DNA from: Dehalococcoidia bacterium
GTDB taxonomy: Bacteria; Chloroflexota; Dehalococcoidia; DSTF01; JACRBR01
Direction of reading: 5' to 3'
Assembly (NCBI GenBank): GCA_021731085.1
Contig: JAKFYB010000013.1
Span: forward strand, 152,125 to 216,124
DNA length: 64,000 nt
The notes below the pieces were generated by a model. It was not told the origin of the DNA, ran no database searches, and saw only the letters and a list, made by a program, of their open reading frames with translations. Below are positions 41,417 through 49,367 of this stretch, piece by piece; within the stretch, counting starts at the first letter, position 1; every line of letters starts with the position of its first letter. The translations under genes were made by a program, and so were the position numbers.

Positions 41417-43365
41417 GGCTGTACCCCCGATGGCGCCTGTCCGACGGGCGAATCGGCCGCGTCGACCCGCTGCTGTTGCTGCTGGAAGTACGCCTCAAGA
41501 ATGCGCGCGCCGAGCGGTGCAGCGTTCGTCGCGCCAACGCCACGCTCCAGGAAGACAGTGACGGCGACGTGGGGCGCGTCGGACGGAGCGAAACCGCTAA
41601 ACCAGGCGTGCGTCTCGTAGTTACCGTCGGCGAACCGCTGGCCGAACTCGGCAGTGCCTGTCTTGCCAGAGATCGAGATGACGTTGGATTGCGCCGGATT
41701 CGCGCTGCCCCATGTGACGGCCTGCCGCATTGCCTCACGCACGATGGCCAGGTTCTCTGCGCTGACACCGACAGTGCCCTCGATCTTCGGTTCGTTCGCG
41801 ATGATCACGTGGCCTTCGGAATCGCGCACTTCACGCACGATGCGCGGTGTGAGCAGCGTGCCGCCGTTGGCTACGGCGGCGACGACGCGCGCCATCTGGA
41901 TCGGCGTAGCGGCGACAAAGCCCTGGCCGATGCCCATGTTGTAAGTGTCGCCGAGTACCCAGACGTCGCCGGGGAAGGTCTCTTCCTTCCACGCGGGGTC
42001 GGGAATTACACCCTCGGCCTCGCCGGCGATGTCGATGCCCGTTTTGCGTCCGAGGCCAAACTGGCGAGCGTACCGCGCGAGACGCTCGACGCCGAGGCCG
42101 TTGAAGTTCTCGCCGTACTCGTGGTAACCACCGGCGAGGTAGTAGAAGTACACGTCGGACGACATCGCAAGGCCGCCGTAGAAGTCGAGCGTGCCGAGCG
42201 TGCGCCAGTCCTTGAATGTGTAGACAATCGATGGGTCGTACTGGTTGGGCACCTGGATGGAACCGCGGCTCGTGATCGTCGTGCCCGGGTTGGCGATGCC
42301 CTCCTGTAGCGCTGCAGCGCCGGTGATCTGTTTGAAGATCGAGCCTGGCGCGTACTGCTCCGCGAGCGCGTGGTTAACGAGCGGCTTCTTCGGGTCGTTG
42401 AGGTATTGCTCCAGGCGTACTTCGTCGACCTTGCCGGAGAAGATGTTGTTGTCGTACTCCGGCAACGAGACGAGCGCGAGCACCTCGCCCGTGTTTACGT
42501 CCATAACGACGGCCGCAGCCTGCCCCCCGTTCGAGGCTGCGCGCGTGAGCTCCGTGACTTTCTTCTGCAGCTCAAGATCGAGCGAGAGGATGAGGTCGTA
42601 GCCAGGCGTCGACGGTGTTTCGGAAATCGTGCGGAGTTCGCGGCCGAGTGCGTCCTTCTCGATCTCTTGCTCGCCCATCGTGCCGCGCAGGAGGTCTTCG
42701 TACTGCGCCTCGACGCCCGCCTTCCCCAGTCGGTCGCTGTTGATGTAGCCCTGACTTTCAAGCTCGGCAAACTCCGCCTCGTCGATGCGGCCGATGTAGC
42801 CGAGGATGTGCGAGAGTTCAGGGCCGCCCGTGTAACGGCGGATCGGCTCGACGATGATTTGCACGCCGGGCATCTGCCCAAGCTGCTCACGCACATAGAA
42901 CGCCATCTCGCGGTCGAGGCCCTCGCGGATGATGAGCGGCGTAAACGGATTGTTTGATTTGCGCGCGGCCGTGATCTGCAGCGATGTCTCGAGAGCGTCG
43001 ACGCCCAGCATGCGCTCTAGCGCGCCGACGACCTGAAGTTGCTGATCCTCGGGTACGTCCGCGGGCACGACGGCGGCCGCATAGCCGGGCACATTATCGA
43101 CCACCTGGACGCCGTTACGATCGTAGACGAGCCCACGCGACGGCGATATTGGTTCCTTGCGGAGCTGGTTGAGCGCGGCGCGCTGAACGTACGTGTCGCC
43201 GTTGACGAGCTGCAATCGCGCGAGCTGGATCGACAGGGCGACGAACGCGAGGACGATCGCGACGCGCAGGAACCACAGCTTCACCTGGAGTTCGCGTTTG
43301 GGGTCGGAGGTGTCAGGCGGATCCGACCGCCATCGCCTTCGTCGTGTTCCTGAGAGAATGCCCAT
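41413..43365 (-). CDS. mrdA: penicillin-binding protein 2 (class B transpeptidase, MrdA)
   Basis: This is a 650-residue class B PBP that crosslinks peptidoglycan in elongation with RodA. It has one N-terminal helix around residues 30-50, a dimerisation domain (PSRGLVYDRNGVQVV), and a transpeptidase domain. The catalytic SxxK is S342-x-x-K345 in PGSIFK; the SxN position reads SSD in MSSDVYFYY, which is common in PBP2; KTG is in GKTGTAEF. It comes after mreD by 39 nt and overlaps rodA. The C-terminal tail has a Gln run (about four) and is unstructured. Confidence 0.92.
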   Translation of the reverse strand: MGILSGTRRRRWRSDPPDTSDPKRELQVKLWFLRVAIVLAFVALSIQLARLQLVNGDTYVQRAALNQLRKEPISPSRGLVYDRNGVQVVDNVPGYAAAVVPADVPEDQQLQVVGALERMLGVDALETSLQITAARKSNNPFTPLIIREGLDREMAFYVREQLGQMPGVQIIVEPIRRYTGGPELSHILGYIGRIDEAEFAELESQGYINSDRLGKAGVEAQYEDLLRGTMGEQEIEKDALGRELRTISETPSTPGYDLILSLDLELQKKVTELTRAASNGGQAAAVVMDVNTGEVLALVSLPEYDNNIFSGKVDEVRLEQYLNDPKKPLVNHALAEQYAPGSIFKQITGAAALQEGIANPGTTITSRGSIQVPNQYDPSIVYTFKDWRTLGTLDFYGGLAMSSDVYFYYLAGGYHEYGENFNGLGVERLARYARQFGLGRKTGIDIAGEAEGVIPDPAWKEETFPGDVWVLGDTYNMGIGQGFVAATPIQMARVVAAVANGGTLLTPRIVREVRDSEGHVIIANEPKIEGTVGVSAENLAIVREAMRQAVTWGSANPAQSNVISISGKTGTAEFGQRFADGNYETHAWFSGFAPSDAPHVAVTVFLERGVGATNAAPLGARILEAYFQQQQQRVDAADSPVGQAPSGVQP

Positions 43366-43404
43366 GTTTTGGTGCTTAGTGTTTCGTAATCGATGATTGG
43401 TCTT

Positions 43405-43905
43405 CTAGAACGAGAGTTGACCCATGCGCTTCGCGGGTTTGGCGAACCGCATGAAGAAGTAGACGAACGGTGCCAACGCGACGTTCACGATGGCTGCCGG
43501 GATGACGAACGATTCGATGCCAGTCATGATGTCGAGCGTGCCGCCGGATGCCATCGTGCTCAATAGCATCACCATCTCATACGCGATCGTTGAGCCGAAG
43601 ACGATGAACAGCACGAGCACCAGATCGCTGTGGATGATGTGCAGTTCGCGGATGACGCCGAAGCCTGCGATGGGCAGCAGCGCGAGCAGAACCACACCCG
43701 GCGACTGCAGGCCTACGAGCCCTAGCGTGATGCCGGAGACGAGGATCATCGGCAGCACGTCGTCGAGCCCACGCACGACGAGCCATGCGACGAGAAACAC
43801 AAGCATTAGGTTCGGCGACACACCCATGATTTTGAACTGTTCAACCGACGACGCCTGCACGATGGCGAGCAGGAAAGCGATGAGGGCCCCCGTCCAGTAC
43901 CTCAT
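43405..43905 (-). CDS. mreD: rod shape-determining protein MreD
   Basis: This is a 166-residue protein with five helices, highly hydrophobic, with short loops. MreD diverges greatly in sequence and is mainly recognised from size, topology and position between mreC (4-nt overlap) and the PBP2 gene. It couples MreC to the wall synthesis complex. mreB is not in this window; in many bacteria it stands just upstream of mreC, but here the upstream gene is mogA/moaB. Confidence 0.85.
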   Translation of the reverse strand: MRYWTGALIAFLLAIVQASSVEQFKIMGVSPNLMLVFLVAWLVVRGLDDVLPMILVSGITLGLVGLQSPGVVLLALLPIAGFGVIRELHIIHSDLVLVLFIVFGSTIAYEMVMLLSTMASGGTLDIMTGIESFVIPAAIVNVALAPFVYFFMRFAKPAKRMGQLSF

Positions 43906-44729
43906 TGCGGGCTCTCCAGCGTGCGTGGCACGAACGACGTCAGGACGAGCACCTTCTCGAGCTTCGAGAGGCTGGCGAGGTGGTCGACCTCTACCTTCTG
44001 GAACAGATCCTGCTCGGCTGTCTGCACAGACGAGACACGCCCGATGACGACGCCGGCTGGATAGCGGCCACCAATGCCCGACGTCACGACGAAGTCACCT
44101 TCCTTCAGCGCCGCGCCCTGCCCGACGAACTCCATGACGAGTGATCCGTCGTAGTTGCCGCTGACGACGCCATCCGCCCGCGACTCCTGCACGATCGCGC
44201 TGACGGCGCTCTTCGGATCAGTAATAAGCGTCACCCATGCGTGGTCGCTCGATGTCTTGGTGACGACACCAACAAGGCTCCGCCCTTCGGACACGACAAT
44301 CATGCCCTCGCGCACGCCGTCGCCGCTGCCGGCGCCGATCGCGATGACGTTGCGCGCGTTGCTCGAGTCACGCGCCACGACGTCCGCATCGAGGAAGACA
44401 TCGGCTGGGAATTGCTGGCGCACGAGGTTGAGGTCGTCGGTTGTCTGTTGTTGGATCTCTTGCTCGCGGGCGCGTGCGAGTTCGTTCGTGAGACGCTCGT
44501 TCTCTTCGCGGAGAGCGCGGTTCTCATCCGACAGGGCGCCGGCGTCGGTGATGTTGTTCACCCAATCGGCGACGGGTCTAGTGACGGTGCTGAGCGTGGT
44601 CTGCACCGGCGATGTGACGTTGAGGGTCACGTTTTCGACGGGGTCGAGAAGAGTGAGCCGCGCGGCGGCCATCAAGGCAAAGGCAGCAATAGCGATGAAG
44701 CTGGTCCAAGCCAGCGTTCGCGCGGTCAT
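43902..44729 (-). CDS. mreC: rod shape-determining protein MreC
   Basis: This is a 275-residue protein from ATG 44729. It has a single N-terminal helix around residues 7-28, then a coiled coil rich in Glu/Arg/Gln (SDENRALREENERLTNELA), and the beta-barrel periplasmic domain with VVSEGRSLVGVV, VTLITDPKSAVSAIV and TSGIGGRYPAGVVIGRV, all conserved in MreC. It scaffolds PBP2-RodA. A start further upstream (44783) is open but adds an Arg-rich lead not typical for the family. GGAG lies 11 bases before the ATG. Confidence 0.9.
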   Translation of the reverse strand: MTARTLAWTSFIAIAAFALMAAARLTLLDPVENVTLNVTSPVQTTLSTVTRPVADWVNNITDAGALSDENRALREENERLTNELARAREQEIQQQTTDDLNLVRQQFPADVFLDADVVARDSSNARNVIAIGAGSGDGVREGMIVVSEGRSLVGVVTKTSSDHAWVTLITDPKSAVSAIVQESRADGVVSGNYDGSLVMEFVGQGAALKEGDFVVTSGIGGRYPAGVVIGRVSSVQTAEQDLFQKVEVDHLASLSKLEKVLVLTSFVPRTLESPQ

Positions 44730-44958
44730 ACGCAAGCGTCTCCTGCCGCTGGATGGCGGCACGGCCTTTAGCGGCCGCGGCAATGTTGCCGCATCACGCG
44801 CGCGCGGACGAATCCCACCCCCGTAGGCGTCGACCGCAAGTCGACCGTCCGTGCTGCGCTAGAGAAGGGTGTGAGCCGCGAAGAGTATAGCCCATCGAGT
44901 CTGGGCGGACGATGATCCCGGTTGCGGAGATGTTACGCGACGGCAAGCCCGGTCGAGC

Positions 44959-45441
44959 CTAGTGTTCGGTCTGGCCGCGCAACAAATCCACGGCGTGCGG
45001 GAGCTGGTCAATGACAGCGCCGAGGTTCTCCCGAACAGCCTTTTCGCTGCCGGGAAGATTGAGGATGAGCGCGCGTTTCCGCACTACGGCGACGGCGCGA
45101 CTGAGCATCGCCTTCGGCGTCTGTTGCATACCGGCTGATCGCATCGCTTCGGCAATGCCGGGAACGATGCGGTCTGCGATATCGAGCGTCGCCTCCGGCG
45201 TGACGTCGCGTTCGGCGAGTCCAGTGCCGCCGGTCGTAAGAATGAGGTCGATCTCAGCGCTATCAGCCCAGGCCGAGAGCTTCGCGCTGATTTGATCCCG
45301 CTCGTCAGGGATGATCTCGCGGCGAATGACATCCCCACTTTTACCCACAAGTTCCGCGATGGCGTTGCCGCTCGTGTCGGCACGTTCACCGCGGCTGCCT
45401 TTGTCGCTGATCGTGAGGATTCCGACGCGCATCTTCTGCAT
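44959..45441 (-). CDS. MogA/MoaB molybdopterin adenylyltransferase-type protein
   Basis: ATG 45441 starts a 160-residue protein beginning MRVGILTISDKGSRG, the conserved start of the MogA/MoaB family. TTGGTGLAERDVTPEAT holds the GGTG and the conserved Asp and Thr of the active site; LNLPGSEKAVRENL is the C-terminal signature. MogA adenylates molybdopterin in cofactor synthesis; MoaB is of similar fold. TACGAT lies six bases upstream of the ATG and no ribosome site is seen, so it is probably leaderless. It is divergent from the mraZ operon. Confidence 0.9.
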   Translation of the reverse strand: MQKMRVGILTISDKGSRGERADTSGNAIAELVGKSGDVIRREIIPDERDQISAKLSAWADSAEIDLILTTGGTGLAERDVTPEATLDIADRIVPGIAEAMRSAGMQQTPKAMLSRAVAVVRKRALILNLPGSEKAVRENLGAVIDQLPHAVDLLRGQTEH

Positions 45442-45447
45442 GCGGCC

Positions 45448-45453
45448 ATCGTA
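45448..45453 (-). promoter_or_regulatory. -10 element TACGAT for the mogA/moaB gene (leaderless)
   Basis: TACGAT lies six bases before the ATG, without an intervening ribosome-binding site. Confidence 0.45.
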
Positions 45454-45545
45454 ACAGCGACAGAGACGCTGTGACGAGTCGGTCCGGCTCCCGTAGGCCA
45501 ACAACTAAAGTGGTAAGAAATGGATCAAATAGTCGAGCCAGGTGA

Positions 45546-45573
45546 TTGACATCGAATCATGTGGTGGTAGGAT
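45546..45573 (+). promoter_or_regulatory. sigma-70 promoter of the dcw cluster
   Basis: TTGACA (45546-45551) and TAGGAT (45568-45573) are separated by 16 bases, 69 bases before mraZ. The -10 hexamer overlaps the first of three MraZ-type boxes. Confidence 0.65.
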
Positions 45574-45589
45574 ATGGGGACGCGTGGGA
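45565..45589 (+). promoter_or_regulatory. MraZ binding site: three TGGKN direct repeats at 10-bp spacing
   Basis: TGGTA at 45565, TGGGG at 45575 and TGGGA at 45585 are each followed by five spacer bases, giving an exact 10-bp period. MraZ is known to bind TGGGN repeats separated by five bases and repress its own operon. The site overlaps the -10 region of the promoter, so bound MraZ would block RNA polymerase. Confidence 0.75.
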
Positions 45590-45641
45590 AACCCTTGGCT
45601 CAGGATGGAGCCTGTGAGCAACTGGCAGGACCCAAAGCTCC

Positions 45642-46082
45642 GTGCATTTCGTTGGGACGTTCGACTATGTGATGGACGAACGCGGGAGAGTGCCCCTCCC
45701 CCCGGTCTATCGCGACGCCTTCCGCGAGGGGCTGGTGCTCAGCCAGGGACTCCCCGACCAGTGCCTGCGGGTGTACACACGGCAGGCGTTCGACAAGCTG
45801 GCCCAGGAAGTACTCGAGGACTCGACGCTGACCCAGGGTGGGCGCGACCTCCGGCGGGGCTTCTTCGGCACGGCGCGGCACGCGGAGCTCGACAAGCAGA
45901 ACAGAGTGCTGATTCCGCCTCCGTTACGGCAAGTAGCCGGACTGGAGAAGCAGGTCCAGGTCGTCGGGAACGGCGAGTATCTGGAGATCTGGGCGGTCGA
46001 GGGCTGGGAAGCCGAATCTGCAAGACTTATGTCCAGCATTGGTTCGACGATGGAGTCGGCCAGCGAACGGCGGAAGCAGTGA
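45642..46082 (+). CDS. mraZ: MraZ, transcriptional regulator of the dcw cluster
   Basis: This is a 146-residue protein from GTG 45642 with the two SpoVT-AbrB-like half domains. The first has FVGTFDYVMDERGRVPLPPVYRD and the second AELDKQNRVLIPPPLRQVAGL; each contains the conserved DxxGR or DxxxR turn that forms the DNA contact. It is the first gene of the division and cell-wall cluster and sits below the three-repeat site it should bind. Its stop overlaps a possible GTG start of rsmH. Confidence 0.93.
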   Translation: MHFVGTFDYVMDERGRVPLPPVYRDAFREGLVLSQGLPDQCLRVYTRQAFDKLAQEVLEDSTLTQGGRDLRRGFFGTARHAELDKQNRVLIPPPLRQVAGLEKQVQVVGNGEYLEIWAVEGWEAESARLMSSIGSTMESASERRKQ

Positions 46083-46084
46083 TT

Positions 46085-47017
46085 ATGCCCAGCGTCACCC
46101 ACATCCCGGTCATGATGCGCGAAGTGCTCGACGCGCTCGATGTGCAGCAGGGCGGCCGTTATGTGGATTGCACGCTCGGCGGCGCAGGCCACGCCGAGGC
46201 GATACTCGAGCGTTCAGCGCCAGGTGGCACGCTGCTCGGCATCGACGCGGATCCCGCCGCGATCGAACGCGGTCGCGAGCGTTTGGCCCGCTTCGGCGAC
46301 GGCGTACGCCTCGTCCAGGGCAACTTCAGCGATGTCGGCGATATCGCCATGCAAATGGAGTTCGCACCGGTGAACGGTGTGCTGATGGACCTCGGGCTCT
46401 CGTCGTTTCAGCTTGCCGAAGAGCGTGGATTCAGCTTCCGCGACGACGCGCCGCTCGATATGCGGTTCGGAAGCGAAGGGCTGAGCGCAGCGGAGATTGT
46501 GAATGAATGGGGCGAGGCCGAGCTGGCCGACCTCATCTTCAAGTATGGAGAAGATCCGGCGAGCCGAAGGATCGCCCGTCGCATTGTCGCAAGCCGCCCA
46601 ATCGGGACGGCTGTTGAACTAGCCAAAGCCGTCGAGCAGGCCGTGGGTAGAAGGGCCAATCTGAAATCCCACCCCGCCACCAGGACGTTTCAGGCCCTTC
46701 GCATTGCGGTCAATCAAGAGCTGGCATCGCTGGCCACCGCACTTCCTCAGGCCTACGGCCTGCTCGGCTTTGGATCCCGCCTCGCTGTCCTCAGCTATCA
46801 CTCGCTGGAGGACCGCATCGTCAAGGAGTACATCGCGCGCGAGTCGCGGGACTGCATCTGCCCCCCGGCCCTGCCGGTGTGCCAGTGCGGCCACAAGGCA
46901 ACGCTGCGGCGTGTCACGAAGGGCGCGCTGACGCCGACGCTGGCGGAAGTCGCCGCGAACCCACGAGCGCGAAGCGCACGCCTCCGCGCCGCCGAACGCA
47001 TCGCAGTAGCGGCATAG
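46085..47017 (+). CDS. rsmH: 16S rRNA (cytosine1402-N4)-methyltransferase RsmH
   Basis: This is a 310-residue SAM-dependent methyltransferase (MraW). HIPVMMREVLDAL starts it, VDCTLGGAGHAEAIL and GIDADPAAI are the SAM-binding motifs, and DLGLSSFQL with GFSFRDDAPLDMR are signature blocks. HSLEDRIVKE is near the end, and a Cys-rich patch (CICPPALPVCQCG) follows. ATG 46085 was taken; a GTG at 46079 overlapping the mraZ stop is also possible. The open frame extends upstream through mraZ but is not coding there. Confidence 0.93.
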   Translation: MPSVTHIPVMMREVLDALDVQQGGRYVDCTLGGAGHAEAILERSAPGGTLLGIDADPAAIERGRERLARFGDGVRLVQGNFSDVGDIAMQMEFAPVNGVLMDLGLSSFQLAEERGFSFRDDAPLDMRFGSEGLSAAEIVNEWGEAELADLIFKYGEDPASRRIARRIVASRPIGTAVELAKAVEQAVGRRANLKSHPATRTFQALRIAVNQELASLATALPQAYGLLGFGSRLAVLSYHSLEDRIVKEYIARESRDCICPPALPVCQCGHKATLRRVTKGALTPTLAEVAANPRARSARLRAAERIAVAA

Positions 47018-47026
47018 AGGGGCGCG

Positions 47027-47461
47027 ATGGTAGCCATCCACCGCCGCGCTCTTCCCGCCCCACGCGCATTCCTCAAACAGCGTCAGGGTTGGCTCCTGCT
47101 TGGGCTCGCAGGCGTGTTGGCGATAGGCGTGATGGCGTTCCAGGTGAACCAACTGAGCTCCGCCACTGTGACGTCATACGAGATCAATGCGCTGAATCGC
47201 GAACGCGCCGCCAAGCAGGCGGAGAATCACGAGCTGGAGAAGGAAGTGGCGCGACTGTCATCCCTTGCGCGCGTAGACATCGAGGCCCGCGTGCGGCTAG
47301 AGATGGTGCCGGCGACGCGCACGATGTACGTCGAGGTCGCACAGCCGCTGCCGGAGCAGCAGACGTTGCCAACACGCTTCCTACCGACGAGCGGCGATGA
47401 AGCAGCCGCCGCAGAGGATTCGATCTGGACGCGGTTCCGGCGCGCATTGCCGCTGTTCTAG
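47027..47461 (+). CDS. ftsL: FtsL-like septum protein
   Basis: This is a 144-residue bitopic protein. It has a basic cytoplasmic start, one helix (about residues 22-40), then a leucine-zipper-like coiled coil (NALNRERAAKQAENHELEKEVARLSSL) and a short tail. FtsL links FtsQ/DivIB and FtsB/DivIC to the FtsWI synthase. The identification rests on position between rsmH and ftsI plus this layout; primary sequence is weakly conserved in the family. Confidence 0.82.
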   Translation: MVAIHRRALPAPRAFLKQRQGWLLLGLAGVLAIGVMAFQVNQLSSATVTSYEINALNRERAAKQAENHELEKEVARLSSLARVDIEARVRLEMVPATRTMYVEVAQPLPEQQTLPTRFLPTSGDEAAAAEDSIWTRFRRALPLF

Positions 47462-47528
47462 AGGTGGCGCCGTTCAGGCGTGGTGTGTGGGTGGCTGCTC
47501 GCGAAGGGCGCGAGCGGATTGAGGGCAG

Positions 47529-49262
47529 ATGTTCGGACAACGCGGACGCATGAGCGTACGAATATTCATCCTTGGCGGAGCTTTTGCCTTCTGTGCGATC
47601 GCGCTCGGCGTTCGGGTGGCCTACGTGCAGCTCGTTCGCGCGGACCACTACCAGAGCGAAGCACGAAACGAGCACTTCGGCCAACAGGAAATCCGCGCGC
47701 CGCGTGGCGCCATCCTCGACCGCAACGGCTATCCGCTCGCAACGACGGTCGATGCATATGACATCTGGATCAACCGCGAAGAGTGGCAGAACATGGCCGA
47801 CGCTCAACGCGCGGCCGCCTTCATCGCGCCGCTGATCGGCCGAGAGCCGGCCGAGCTGTTGACTGCGGTGCGGGGAGAGGACGAAGGCCTCTACCTCGCG
47901 TTCGGCGGCCTCGACTTCAACAAGGGCGCGACGCTCCACGACGCCGATGCCCCCGGCCTACGTGTCGTCCTGACGACCAAGCGCGCACACCCGGAAGGTG
48001 ACCTCGCGTCGACCGTTCTCGGGTTCGTTGGGCGCGATCATGTCGGTCTCACGGGCATCGAGGCGGACTTCGACGCGGAGCTCGGCGGCACGCCGGGCAC
48101 GATCTATTTCGAGCGCGACAGCATCGGCAACCGCATCCAACTCGGCGCGGAACGCGTCGGTCAGGCCCCGGAGGCCGGTGGCGATATCCAACTGACCATC
48201 GACCGCTACATCCAGCGCCTCATCGAAGGCGAATTGGAAACGCAGATCGCACAGACCGGGGCCCTTGGCGGCACAATCATCGTGATGGACCCGAAGACCG
48301 GCGAGGTGCTTGGCATGGCCAGCGCGCCGGGCTTCCGATTGTCACATCTCGACCTCAATGGCGATGTGAACCAGGCACTCTTCAAGAACCGCGCCGTCAC
48401 AGACGTGTACGAACCGGGTTCGGTATTCAAGACGCTCACGGCGGCGATGGCCATCGACCTCGGGCTCGTGACACCTGAATCGACGTACGTGGATAACGGT
48501 GCGGTGTACATCGGCGAGTCCACAATTCGGAACTGGGATCTGAGCACAAACGGCCCAGTGACCGTGACCCAAATCCTGCAGCGCAGCCTCAACACCGGCG
48601 CGACGTGGATGAGCGGCCAGGTCGGCGCCGACAACTTCTATCGCTACGCGAACGACTTCGGCATCGGCCGCGCAACGGGCGTCGGTCTAGGCGGAGAGCC
48701 GGACGGCCTGGTGCGCGACAACACAGACCCTGCGTGGGCGGAGGTCGATCTTGCGACCAACAGCTTCGGCCAGGGCATCGCTGCCACGCCACTGCAGGTG
48801 ATCACCGCGATCGCTTCGTTCGCCAACGGCGGCAAGCTGATGCGACCGTACATCGTGAAGCAGATGGACACGCCTGACGGCGCGCGCACGTTCGATCCCG
48901 TCGTCGTGCGACAGGTGGTCAAGCCGGAGACCGCGGCGACGATCTCGGACATCATGAATCAGGTGGTTGAAGGCATCCCCGGCCACCTCGCGGCGATCCG
49001 GGGCTATCACGTCGCCGGCAAGACAGGCACGACGACTGACGCGACGCTCGCTGATGGCGCGGTGCTCAAAGGCAACGTGGCGTCGTTCATCGGCTTCGCG
49101 CCGGTCGACGATCCGCAGATCATCATGCTGGTTAAGCTGGACTACAAGGAAGACCGCCTTGGCGGCCAGTTCTCGGCGCCGGTGTTCGCACATCTGGCCC
49201 CCAACATTCTTGCGTACCTGGGTGTGCGGCCGGAGGGACCGCAGCTAGTTACAACGCAATAG
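47529..49262 (+). CDS. ftsI: FtsI / PBP3, septal class B transpeptidase
   Basis: This is a 577-residue class B PBP for septal crosslinking. There is one helix near residues 10-33, then the PBP dimer domain (RAPRGAILDRNGYPLATT), then the transpeptidase domain with S298-x-x-K301 (PGSVFK), SLN at 353-355, and KTGT in VAGKTGTTT. No PASTA repeats follow, in contrast to many Gram-positive homologues. ATG 47529 follows GAGGG. murE, which usually comes next, is missing. Confidence 0.93.
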   Translation: MFGQRGRMSVRIFILGGAFAFCAIALGVRVAYVQLVRADHYQSEARNEHFGQQEIRAPRGAILDRNGYPLATTVDAYDIWINREEWQNMADAQRAAAFIAPLIGREPAELLTAVRGEDEGLYLAFGGLDFNKGATLHDADAPGLRVVLTTKRAHPEGDLASTVLGFVGRDHVGLTGIEADFDAELGGTPGTIYFERDSIGNRIQLGAERVGQAPEAGGDIQLTIDRYIQRLIEGELETQIAQTGALGGTIIVMDPKTGEVLGMASAPGFRLSHLDLNGDVNQALFKNRAVTDVYEPGSVFKTLTAAMAIDLGLVTPESTYVDNGAVYIGESTIRNWDLSTNGPVTVTQILQRSLNTGATWMSGQVGADNFYRYANDFGIGRATGVGLGGEPDGLVRDNTDPAWAEVDLATNSFGQGIAATPLQVITAIASFANGGKLMRPYIVKQMDTPDGARTFDPVVVRQVVKPETAATISDIMNQVVEGIPGHLAAIRGYHVAGKTGTTTDATLADGAVLKGNVASFIGFAPVDDPQIIMLVKLDYKEDRLGGQFSAPVFAHLAPNILAYLGVRPEGPQLVTTQ

Positions 49263-49367
49263 CCAGAACGGGCAAACGGCTCGCCGTCAGCGGCGGCCGA
49301 TCTCCCAGCCGCTACGGCGGCAGCCGCCTGATCGCAGGCGGGCGCGTCCGATGGCAGGCGGACGAGC

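Noticed and set aside
45542-46084. Upstream extension of the rsmH frame through mraZ
   Set aside because: RsmH similarity begins at the HIPVMMREVL block, and mraZ occupies the region in another frame with clear motifs.
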